Source: Desulfurivibrio alkaliphilus
Lineage (GTDB): Bacteria > Desulfobacterota > Desulfobulbia > Desulfobulbales > Desulfurivibrionaceae
Assembly: GCA_011048585.1 (NCBI GenBank)
Contig: DSDS01000173.1
Location: 1 to 10,911 of the forward strand
Direction of reading: 5' to 3'
Length of the DNA stretch: 10,911 bases
Under the pieces are notes generated by a model. It was not told where the DNA came from. It saw only the letters and a program-made list of their open reading frames with translations, and ran no database searches. Position 1 is the stretch's first letter; each line of letters begins with the position of its first letter. The position numbers and the translations under genes are program-made. Below, in pieces: positions 1 through 6,036 of the stretch.

Positions 1-3
1 AAG

Positions 4-22
4 GCGGCGACGGCTCCGCCGC
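4..22 (-). terminator. Candidate GC-rich terminator hairpin at window edge
   Basis: Read on the minus strand, GCGGCG (22-17) pairs perfectly with CGCCGC (9-4) around a 7-nt loop and is followed by C-T-T as the window ends. It lies downstream of the formate dehydrogenase operon and would have directly followed the last stop codon before the 151-bp insertion at 30-180. Any T-tract is outside the window, so this is a candidate only; it could equally be a chance GC-rich hairpin. Confidence 0.3.
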
Positions 23-29
23 TACCTAG
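22..29. repeat. Left copy of 8-bp target site duplication
   Basis: CTACCTAG, identical to 181-188 and directly abutting the left end of the 151-bp element at 30-180. An 8-bp duplication is what IS66-family transposition produces. Confidence 0.6.
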
Positions 30-137
30 GTAATCGTTCAGCAGCACCGCATCTTCGGGCGATCAGCCAGGCTTACGTACACGGGGTACGCGGCGCTTGG
101 CCGCTTGCCCGAACCTGCGGCACCGCTGAACGATTAC
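30..137. repeat. Long imperfect inverted repeat inside the MITE
   Basis: GTAATCGTTCAGC (30-42) is a perfect inverse of GCTGAACGATTAC (125-137). Going inward in the same register, CCGCA (47-51) pairs with TGCGG (116-120), TTCGGGC (54-60) with GCCCGAA (107-113), and GCCAGGC (66-72) with 95-101 (one G-T). CGTAC (76-80) then closes on GTACG (86-90) around a 5-nt loop. The single strand or transcript could form one hairpin of about 108 nt at the 3' end of the operon. It might slow 3' exonucleases or act as a terminator, although no T-tract follows on either side. Confidence 0.65.
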
Positions 138-180
138 AGCCCGTTAAATCGACAAGTTGTTGACCATGGTGAACGGATAC
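30..180. mobile_element. 151-bp MITE-like element with IS66-like end
   Basis: A non-coding 151-bp element lies exactly between two perfect 8-bp direct repeats (22-29 and 181-188). Its left end begins GTAATCGTTCA. The reverse complement of its right end begins GTATCCGTTCA, which matches at 9 of 11 positions. Ends starting GTAA together with 8-bp target duplications are characteristic of the IS66 family, so this looks like a non-autonomous derivative mobilised by an IS66-type transposase. The interior (30-137) folds into a long imperfect hairpin because a perfect inverted copy of the left end sits at 125-137. No transposase ORF is present. The insertion lies downstream of the small gene at 185-433, and the duplicated 8 bp contain that gene's TAG stop, so the reading frame survived. 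The family assignment rests on the end sequence and duplication length, without a database match. Confidence 0.6.
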
Positions 181-188
181 CTACCTAG
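181..188. repeat. Right copy of 8-bp target site duplication
   Basis: CTACCTAG, identical to 22-29. On the minus strand it reads CTAGGTAG and supplies the TAG stop codon (187-185) of the small gene at 185-433. Because the duplication carries the stop, the original gene ended at the same residue before the insertion. Confidence 0.6.
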
Positions 189-433
189 AAACAGCCCAGC
201 TGACACTGGGTGATCCGGATGTTCAATTTGTCCACCAGAGCCCCGATCTCCCGGGGAGAGAGCCCCAGTTCACTGGCAATCGCCTTGGCGGCAGAGCATG
301 ATATCCGGTTTTCCTGGGATTTCATCCTAATTTTTTCCTCCAGCTGACGATCGCCCAGCTGACGATCGCCGTCGGCGGGCAGGGGAATGACGTCGTTATG
401 GGCGCATCTTTTACTACGGGCGGCACGTTTCAT
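185..433 (-). CDS. Small protein with CQLGCF C-terminus, last gene of the formate dehydrogenase operon
   Basis: An 82-residue protein whose function I do not recognise. The C-terminal half (about residues 43-82) looks like a compact helical unit: SCSAAKAIASELGLSP is followed by a predicted helix and then the ending CQLGCF, with two cysteines four residues apart. I have an uncertain recollection of short proteins with this kind of ending near molybdoenzyme genes of Desulfobacterota, but cannot confirm it here. The gene starts 13 bases after the fdhE stop, behind an AAAGGA ribosome site, so it is probably co-transcribed. The N-terminal part is basic and contains a duplicated GDRQL unit from a DNA duplication. 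An alternative ATG at 325-323 has GGAGG 11 bases upstream and would give a 46-residue protein containing only the helical unit and CQLGCF. I cannot decide between the two starts. A metal- or redox-linked accessory role for the cysteines is speculation. Confidence 0.65.
   Translation of the reverse strand: MKRAARSKRCAHNDVIPLPADGDRQLGDRQLEEKIRMKSQENRISCSAAKAIASELGLSPREIGALVDKLNIRITQCQLGCF
341..370. repeat. Perfect 15-bp tandem duplication
   Basis: CAGCTGACGATCGCC occurs twice head to tail at 341-355 and 356-370. Being a multiple of three, it keeps the reading frame of the small gene and produces a repeated GDRQL. The perfect identity suggests a recent slippage event. If the gene really starts at 325, the repeat lies in its leader and not in the protein. 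Confidence 0.9.
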
Positions 434-446
434 GGCAATAGTCCTT

Positions 447-1280
447 TCAACGGGGAAGATAACCCTGGTTTACGGCCAGCAGATCCAGAAAGAGGGTATT
501 GGCATATTCCAGCAGATGCCGGTCGGCCAGGCGGGGCACATCCTCGCGCTGGTCAAAGGTTTTGAGATACCCCCGGCACTTGTCGCAGCAGTAGATTTTG
601 TATCCCGGGGACTGTTCCGGAATCAAATAACTTAAGAGATCGAAGTCCTTGTTGTCGCAGAAGCTGCACCCCATCCGCTTAAAGGCCCAGCTCAGGTCGC
701 AATGGATGCAGATCAGGTAGCGGCGTCCATGCTCACGTTCATTGAGCAGGGCGAAGTCCGCTTCCCGACCGCAGATGGGGCAGCGGCGCCGTTCGTTGGT
801 CACCAGCCCCTTGAGCGCCCCCCGGTAATGCTGGGCGGCCCAGCGCCGCCGCGGAGTCGCCGCCCAATGGGCCAGTTGCACCAGGGCGTCACCATCCAGC
901 TGGTGGGTTCCGGCCCATTGCAGCAGCTTCTCCTCCAGGTCGGTCATTGATTCCCGCCAGAATTCCGGGGCAAACTCCCCCCGGGCCAGGGCCGTGTCCA
1001 GGGCCAGGGCCAGGGGGTCGGTCGGGGCGTTGGCGGCCAGCACCCGGGAGATCATCAGGAAGTTGGCGGCCAGGTCCTCGGGCTCATGGGGAACGAAGCC
1101 CTGCTCCTCCAGGGAGGGGCTCTCCGGCCGCAGCTGGAGAATTGCTTCTCCAGCCGCGGGGTTGCCGGGAAAAGGCAGGGCCTGCAGGTCCTGCAGTCGC
1201 CGACTTACCAGTTCATCCAGTTGCCGGTAGTAGGAGAGCAGGGCCGGCGGGGTTTCCGGTATTACGTTGTTTGCCAGCAA
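447..1280 (-). CDS. fdhE: Formate dehydrogenase assembly protein FdhE
   Basis: FdhE is a cytoplasmic factor needed to mature respiratory, Tat-exported formate dehydrogenases; in E. coli it contacts the catalytic subunit and binds iron. This 277-residue protein (E. coli FdhE is about 309) has a helical N-terminal half and a cysteine-rich C-terminal half. The C-terminal half has four CxxC pairs: CPIC at 167-170, CIHC at 191-194, CSFC at 205-208 and C232-x2-C235. This arrangement is diagnostic of the family. The start codon is TTG (1280-1278), two bases after the stop of the upstream cytochrome gene, with AAGGAG 9 bases upstream. That suggests translational coupling and perhaps deliberately modest expression compared with the enzyme subunits. 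Its position directly after the structural genes supports dedication to this enzyme. Confidence 0.93.
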   Translation of the reverse strand: MLANNVIPETPPALLSYYRQLDELVSRRLQDLQALPFPGNPAAGEAILQLRPESPSLEEQGFVPHEPEDLAANFLMISRVLAANAPTDPLALALDTALARGEFAPEFWRESMTDLEEKLLQWAGTHQLDGDALVQLAHWAATPRRRWAAQHYRGALKGLVTNERRRCPICGREADFALLNEREHGRRYLICIHCDLSWAFKRMGCSFCDNKDFDLLSYLIPEQSPGYKIYCCDKCRGYLKTFDQREDVPRLADRHLLEYANTLFLDLLAVNQGYLPR

Positions 1281-1282
1281 GT

Positions 1283-1942
1283 TCAGTTACTCCTTTTTCC
1301 TTTAGGGGCGGCTTTGTAAACCTCCTGGTACCACTGGCCGTGGTTCTCCTGCATATACTTCTCCGACACATCACCGTTGATCATGGCCCGGATCGCCTCG
1401 TTGGAGATGGGGTTGAGCAGGGCCAGGTAGATGTGGCCGATGGCCGAGGCGCTGCCGATGGCCATGAACAGCGCGTGCAGGGGATACATGATCGGCGGCG
1501 GCGAGGAGCTCAGCCACATAAAGAGGCCGGTGGTGATCATCACCACCCCGGAGATGATCTGGATCAGGGAATTGATCTTTTCCCCGCCGTTATAGAATCC
1601 TTGGGGCGGAATCTTCTTCTTGACCCCCACAAACTTGGCGGGGAAGGTTTTCAAAAAGGCGATATCAGCCTCGGTAAAAGTGAAAACCTCGCCCAGCCAG
1701 GCGGTTACCTCGCGGGGCCGCATCAGGATAGGGATAAGCACCGCCATGATCAGGAATACCGCCGCCACCCGGTGGACCACCATCGCCCCTTCCAGACTGC
1801 CGAAGAGGGGGATCATCCAGTCAAGGGCGCTGCCGTAAATCATGTAACCGGTGACGGCCAGGGTAATAAAGCTGAGGGCGTAGAGCCAGTGACTGACCCG
1901 CACCACCGCGCTGAATCTTCTAACCATCCTGGGCTTACTCAT
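1283..1942 (-). CDS. fdnI: Formate dehydrogenase gamma subunit, cytochrome b556 (FdnI-like)
   Basis: Integral membrane di-haem cytochrome b that anchors the enzyme and carries electrons from the iron-sulfur subunit to quinone. The 219-residue length is close to that of E. coli FdnI (217). Four hydrophobic segments are visible, at about residues 18-36, 52-73, 126-145 and 153-175. The four haem-ligand histidines of FdnI (His18, 57, 155, 169) have clear counterparts at His18, His57, His156 and His170, so both haems are expected. The start overlaps the end of the beta-subunit gene by 8 bases, and the stop is 2 bases before the fdhE start. The C-terminus is hydrophilic and lysine-rich, as expected for a cytoplasmic tail. 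Confidence 0.93.
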   Translation of the reverse strand: MSKPRMVRRFSAVVRVSHWLYALSFITLAVTGYMIYGSALDWMIPLFGSLEGAMVVHRVAAVFLIMAVLIPILMRPREVTAWLGEVFTFTEADIAFLKTFPAKFVGVKKKIPPQGFYNGGEKINSLIQIISGVVMITTGLFMWLSSSPPPIMYPLHALFMAIGSASAIGHIYLALLNPISNEAIRAMINGDVSEKYMQENHGQWYQEVYKAAPKGKRSN

Positions 1943-2744
1943 CTTTATACCCTCCTTCTTCCAGTTTGGCGCTCTCTTCCAGCTTCATCGCGTTACGCCG
2001 GGAAATGATGAAAGCCAGGCCGGTGGCGGCCAAGCTGGCACCAAGAATGGCGTTGCCGAAGGGGTGAACCGCCTGTTTCCAGATGCCCAGGGAGGCGGGG
2101 AGGCGCGGGTCCTCCGGCAGGCCATAGTTGGATGGTTTGTCCGGGAGTACGTAGATGACTCCCAGACCGCCCAGCTCGTCGCGTCCGTAGATCCGGGCAT
2201 TGGGATAGAGCTTTTTCGCTTGGGCCAGACGCTCGTCGGCCAGGCTGGCCATGTCGTCCCAGGTGCCGTAAACGATGGCCCGGGGGACACAGGTTTTGGC
2301 GCAGGCCGGTTCCCGCCCGTTGGTGATCCGGTCGTAGCAGAAAGTGCATTTGCGCATCTTCTTGGCGGCTTCGTCGATTTTGGGGATGCCGAAGGGGCAG
2401 TGGACCGTGCAGTAGCCGCACCCGATGCACTTTTCCTCGATATGGCGGATGGTGCCGTTTTCTTCCCGGACCAAAGCCCCGTTGGGACAAGCTTTGAGGC
2501 AGCCGGCGTCGCCGCAGTGCATGCAGGTTTTTTTGCGGAAATGCCACTCGAAACCGGTGTTTTTCTTCTCCTCGTAGAATTCGATCATGGTCCAGCGGCC
2601 GGGGGAGAGATCGGCGTGGGACTGGTAGCTGCCGGTGGCGGGGCCGATCTCGCCGGGTAGCTGATTCCAGCGCTTGCAGGAGACCTGGCAGCCCCGGCAA
2701 GCGGTACAGCGGGTTATGTCGATCAGTCGAGCCATTCTGGTCAT
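1935..2744 (-). CDS. fdnH: Formate dehydrogenase beta subunit, four [4Fe-4S] protein (FdnH-like)
   Basis: Electron-transfer subunit that carries electrons from the catalytic subunit to the cytochrome b. The 269 residues contain sixteen cysteines arranged for four [4Fe-4S] clusters: C13/16/19/23, C74/77/82/86, C106/109/112/116 and C133/136/148/152. A single hydrophobic segment near residues 230-248 (NAILGASLAATGLAFII) matches the C-terminal membrane helix that anchors FdnH to FdnI, and a short charged tail follows. There is no signal peptide, as expected for a partner exported together with the Tat-bearing catalytic subunit. The start ATG overlaps the alpha-subunit TGA (ATGA, 2744-2741), and AAGGAAGG lies just upstream. 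E. coli FdnH is slightly longer (294). Confidence 0.94.
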   Translation of the reverse strand: MTRMARLIDITRCTACRGCQVSCKRWNQLPGEIGPATGSYQSHADLSPGRWTMIEFYEEKKNTGFEWHFRKKTCMHCGDAGCLKACPNGALVREENGTIRHIEEKCIGCGYCTVHCPFGIPKIDEAAKKMRKCTFCYDRITNGREPACAKTCVPRAIVYGTWDDMASLADERLAQAKKLYPNARIYGRDELGGLGVIYVLPDKPSNYGLPEDPRLPASLGIWKQAVHPFGNAILGASLAATGLAFIISRRNAMKLEESAKLEEGGYKDE

Positions 2745-5740
2745 GATGTCACCTTCCTTACATCCACGAGGAATGCCTTGTATTCAGGAATTGAGGTGTT
2801 GGCGTCACCGACGTGGGGGGTGAGGTTGTTGGCGATATCGCCGGTGACCAGCCCCTGGTAGCCGAAGTGCCAGGTCATTCCGATCTGGTGGACCGGCTTG
2901 CCGTTGATCTGGAAAAGCCGGGCCCGGGGAGTGACCATCGCCATGGCCCGTACCTGGCCCCGGGCGGAAAAGACCTCGATAATCTCACCGTTTTTGATTC
3001 CTCGTTCCTTGGCCAGCTCCTCGCCCATCTCGACAAAGGCCTCCGGCATCAGTTCCGCCAGCCAGGGCATGTTGCGGCTTAGAGACCCGGAGTGCCAGTG
3101 CTCGCAGACCCGCCAGGTGGAGCAGATGATCGGATACCGGCCCACCTCGCCCACTACCTTGCTGCCGGCGGCGCCGGCATAGTGGGCGGGATTGTTCTGG
3201 CGCTTGTTGAACACGTTGTGGGTGGGGCTTTCCACCGGTTCGTAGTGCTCCGGCAGCGGCCCGTCATTGAGCCCGCCGATGGCGAACAGGCGGGATTCCC
3301 GCTCGGTGAGCATGATGAAAGGTTTCTTGCCCAGAGGGGCGTCCGGGGCCATGGTGGGGGCGAAGTCGGGCACATCGTAACCGGCCCAGCGGTTGCCGTC
3401 CCACCAGATGTATTTACGCTCCTCCGACCAAGGCTTGCCGTCGGGGTCGGCGGAGCAGCGGTTGTAGATGATCCGGCGGTTGGCCGGCCAGGCAAAGCCC
3501 CAGCCGGGGTGGGCCCCCCAGTCTCCGGGATCGTCCAGGACACGGCTTTGGGTCCGGTTACCATGCTCCTCGGTGTACATTCCCGAGTAGATCCAGTTGC
3601 CGCAGTCGGTGGTGCCGTCATCCTGAAGGGCCCCGAAACCGGGCACCAGCTTGCCGGTGGTCAGGTTGCGGCCATTGATCTCCCGCATCACCGCATCGAT
3701 GAATGCGGTCTGGCTGGCGGCGGGATCGGGGTAATTCCAGGTCAGGGTCTTGATCGGCAGATCCTTCTCCTGGTTGCTGGAGGCATAGAGAGCTTTGATC
3801 CGCTTGACCAGCCGGTCGATGATAAAGGATTCCTGGCGGACATCGCCGGGGCCGTCCACCGCCTTCCAGCGGTATTGGAGCAGTCGACCGCTGTGGGTGA
3901 CGGTCCCCTCCTTCTCGAGGAAGGTGGTTACCGGCAGTAGGAAGACCTCGGTGTCGATCTTGCCGGGATCGGCTCCCGGCCGCTTCCAGAAGGTGCTGGT
4001 TTCGTTTTCGAAGGGATCGAGGCAGATCAGCCACTCCAGGTTCTCCATGGCCTTGCTCTCCAGCCTGGAGTTGGGTCCCGCCACCACCGGATTCTGCCCC
4101 CAGACAAAGAGCCCCTTCAGGTCCTGGCCGGCGTGGAGCTGTTCAAACAGCTGCATGTGGGAGTAGTTTTTGCCGGCTTGGGCCTTGGGCAGGAAGTCAT
4201 AGCGGAAGTCGTTGTCCTTCCGGGCCTCGTCGCCGTACCAGGCCTTGAGCAGGCTGGCGATCCACTTGGGCCGGTTGCTCCAGTAGGAGGGGGCGGCCGG
4301 GGTGGTGGCGTTGTAAGCGGTCAGGTCGGGCTGGCCGGTGGTGGGGCAGGGCATGTAGCCGGGCAGCAGGTGGAAGAGACAGGCCATGTCGGTGGAGCCC
4401 TGGACGTTGGAGTGGCCGCGCAGGGCGTTGACCCCGCCGCCGGGCAGCCCGATGTTGCCCAACAGGGTTTGGATAATGGCCATGCAGCGCACATTCTGGG
4501 AGCCGGAGGTGAACTGGGTCTGGCCCATGGCGTAGAGAATCGAGCCCGCCTTGCCGGGTCGGCCGGTGGAGGTGAACAGCTCGTAAACCTCCTCCAGTTT
4601 GTCCATGGGGGCTCCGCAGGTTTGGGCCACCGTCTCCAGGTTGTAACGGGAGTAGTGGTGTTTCATCAGCTGCAGGACGCAGCGGGGATGCTTGAGGGTG
4701 AGATCCTTGCGGACATTGCCCTCGGCGTCCCGCTCATACTGCCAGCTGCCGCGGTCGGTGTAAGCGCGTTTGCCTTCGTCGAAACCGTTGTAGAGGCCGG
4801 TTTCGGGATCGAAGGTGAACCCCTCCTTGATCAGGGAGGCGGCGTTGCTGTAGTGGGCGATAAACTCCCGGTGATAACGCTCTTTCTCCAGAATATAGTT
4901 GATCATCCCGCCGTAGAAGGCGATGTTGGTGCCGCTGCGGATCGGGCAGTAGAGATCGGACCGGGCCGAAGTCCGGGTGAAGCGGGGATCGACATGGATA
5001 ATCTTGGCGCCGCGCTTATCACGGGCCTGCTGCAGCCAGGAAAATGAAACGGGATGGTTTTCAGCGGCGTTGCTGCCGCAGATCAGGGCGACATCGGTGT
5101 TCTTGAAGTCGACCCAATGGTTGGTCATTGCGCCCCTGCCAAACGTGGCCCCCAGACCGGCGACCGTGGAGCTGTGTCATATCCGGGCCTGGTGTTCGAT
5201 GTAGGTCACCCCCAGGCCCCGCATAAACTTGGTGATCAGGTAGAGATCTTCATTGTTGAGAATGGAACTGCCCAGACTGCCGATGGCCTCGGTGCGATTG
5301 ACGGTGACATCCCCGGCGGTGGTCTGGAAGCTCTCGTCCCGGGTTTTCTTGACCAGGTGAGCCATCCGGTTGATCGCCCAGTCCCAGGACTTGACCTCCC
5401 ACTGGGAGGCGCCGGGGGACCGGTAGAGAACGCTGGTCACCCGCTGGGGGTTATCATGGGTTTGCTGAACGGCGGCCCCTTTGGAGCAGTTGGAACCGCG
5501 GTTGCTGGGGTTGTCGGGATCGCCTTCGGTGTGGACCAGCTTGCCGTCCATCACCTGGGCGATCACCCCGCAGCCGCCGGAGCAGAAGCAGCAGACCGAA
5601 GGGTATTCCCGGGCGCGGGCGATCCTGATCTGGGTGGTTGCCGCCTGGGCTTGACTGACATCGAGGCCCAGGCCGCCGGCCACCGCCGCCGTGCTCCCGA
5701 CCCCCGCCAGTTTCAGCAGGTTTCTCCGTGACAATCTCAT
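2741..5740 (-). CDS. fdnG: Selenocysteine-containing formate dehydrogenase catalytic (alpha) subunit, Tat-exported (FdnG-like)
   Basis: Oxidises formate to CO2 at a molybdenum or tungsten bis-pterin guanine dinucleotide site in the periplasm. The gene is interrupted by an in-frame TGA (5179-5177) that must be read as selenocysteine. The context is HQAR-I-U-HSSTVAG, matching the Sec site of E. coli FdnG (VUHGPTVAS type), and a SECIS hairpin follows. With readthrough the protein is 999 residues (FdnG 1015), with Sec at 188. It begins with a Tat signal, SRRNLLK at residues 4-10, then a hydrophobic stretch ending AQA-A. A [4Fe-4S] motif follows at C50-x2-C53-x3-C57-x27-C85. The Mo-pterin core and the C-terminal dinucleotide-binding domain (HFGYQGLVTGDIANNLTP region) follow. 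I chose the ATG at 5740 because AAGGAGG sits 9 bases upstream; an in-frame ATG at 5776 would add 12 residues but has no ribosome site. The first gene of the operon, it lies about 100 bases behind a sigma54 promoter. Ordinary gene callers will split it at 5177 and restart at 5128. Confidence 0.95.
5147..5179 (-). promoter_or_regulatory. Selenocysteine UGA codon with bacterial SECIS hairpin
   Basis: The TGA is at 5179-5177. On the minus strand GGTCGCC (5165-5159) and GGGGGCC (5153-5147) form a 7-position stem with one G-G mismatch and one wobble. They enclose the loop GGTCT (5158-5154). The loop sequence is the SelB-binding loop of E. coli fdhF, and it starts 21 nt from the first base of the TGA, the same spacing as in fdhF. 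The hairpin also encodes protein residues, as all bacterial SECIS elements do. Confidence 0.92.
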
Positions 5741-5749
5741 GGGTTCCGG

Positions 5750-5756
5750 CCTCCTT
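5750..5756 (-). promoter_or_regulatory. Ribosome binding site deciding the fdnG start
   Basis: AAGGAGG, a perfect anti-16S match, ends 9 bases before the ATG at 5740-5738. The in-frame ATG at 5776-5774 has only AT-rich sequence ahead of it. This moves the protein start so that the Tat motif falls at residues 4-10. Confidence 0.8.
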
Positions 5757-5817
5757 GGAATGTGATGATGATTCATCGGTAAAATTTGAATCGCGGTTCT
5801 CTCCCCCCTGAACTCAT

Positions 5818-5833
5818 CAGGCGCGCTGGCCTG
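5818..5833 (-). other. Small hairpin in the fdnG leader
   Basis: CAGGC (5833-5829 on the minus strand) pairs with GCCTG (5822-5818) around a 6-nt loop, extended by one further A-T pair. It would lie near the 5' end of the transcript expected from the sigma54 promoter. No function is evident, and it may be chance in GC-rich sequence. Confidence 0.25.
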
Positions 5834-5852
5834 AAACTATTAGGTCATAGTT

Positions 5853-5868
5853 TGCAATAATTGCGCCA
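5853..5868 (-). promoter_or_regulatory. Sigma54 (-24/-12) promoter of the formate dehydrogenase operon
   Basis: On the minus strand the sequence reads TGGCGCAATTATTGCA. The invariant GG (5867-5866) and GC (5855-5854) are exactly 10 bases apart, and the flanks agree with the TGGCAC-N5-TTGC consensus at all but one listed position. Transcription would start near 5842, leaving a leader of about 100 bases before the fdnG ATG. The adjacent divergent gene encodes a sigma54 activator, the expected partner. The -24 GG lies within a small inverted repeat (GCCAC-N4-GTGGC, 5865-5878), and the -12 element lies within GCAAT-A-ATTGC (5854-5864). Confidence 0.82.
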
Positions 5869-5898
5869 CGGAGGTGGCTATCGGGACCTTGGGCCGTG

Positions 5899-5908
5899 TT
5901 TACGTAAA
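5899..5908. promoter_or_regulatory. Palindrome, candidate activator site
   Basis: TTTACGTAAA is a perfect 10-bp palindrome centred about 60 bases upstream of the predicted sigma54 start. It is close to the lower end of the usual distance for an enhancer site and is the only clean palindrome of that size in the divergent region. Assignment to the neighbouring NtrC-type regulator is inference. Confidence 0.3.
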
Positions 5909-5943
5909 GTTAACCCTGGATTGCGGTTGCCGGTTGAGCATCG

Positions 5944-5971
5944 TTGGTTGAAAATATTGTATAAATATGAT
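5944..5971 (+). promoter_or_regulatory. Weak sigma70-like promoter for the regulator operon
   Basis: TTGGTT (5944-5949) and TATGAT (5966-5971) are separated by 16 bases in the only AT-rich patch of the divergent region. The -10 matches the consensus at 5 of 6 positions and the -35 is poor. It would give a leader of about 60 bases ahead of the regulator gene. No credible plus-strand sigma54 site is seen. Confidence 0.35.
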
Positions 5972-6036
5972 GCAAGCTGTATGGTTTTGAGACAGTTTGG
6001 CCGTTGAGCCGGAAGTGCCACAGCCATGGAGGCGCA

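Noticed and set aside
30..149. Integron attC site, suggested by the long hairpin and GTTAAAT at 143-149
   Set aside because: The GTTRRRY-like heptamer has no matching RYYYAAC on the left side in the hairpin register, and exact 8-bp target duplications flank the element, which fits transposition and not cassette recombination.
947..2008. Plus-strand open frame (353 codons) opposite fdhE and the cytochrome b gene
   Set aside because: It spans two real minus-strand genes and their junction, and its Pro/Gly/Arg-rich product has no family features.
5938..5973. GCATC...GATGC with internal ATATT/AATAT arms as an operator
   Set aside because: The two pairs of arms have different centres and the inner one is simple AT-rich sequence, so chance is the better explanation.
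5977..5995. CTGT...ACAG inverted repeat near TTTTGAGACA as a regulator site
   Set aside because: The arms are only 4 bp, and no full-length inverted partner of TTTTGAGACA occurs in the region.
6009..6024. Plus-strand GG-N10-GC as a sigma54 promoter for the regulator operon
   Set aside because: Only the two dinucleotides fit. The surrounding bases do not match TGGCAC or TTGC, and it lies on top of the ribosome site and start codon.
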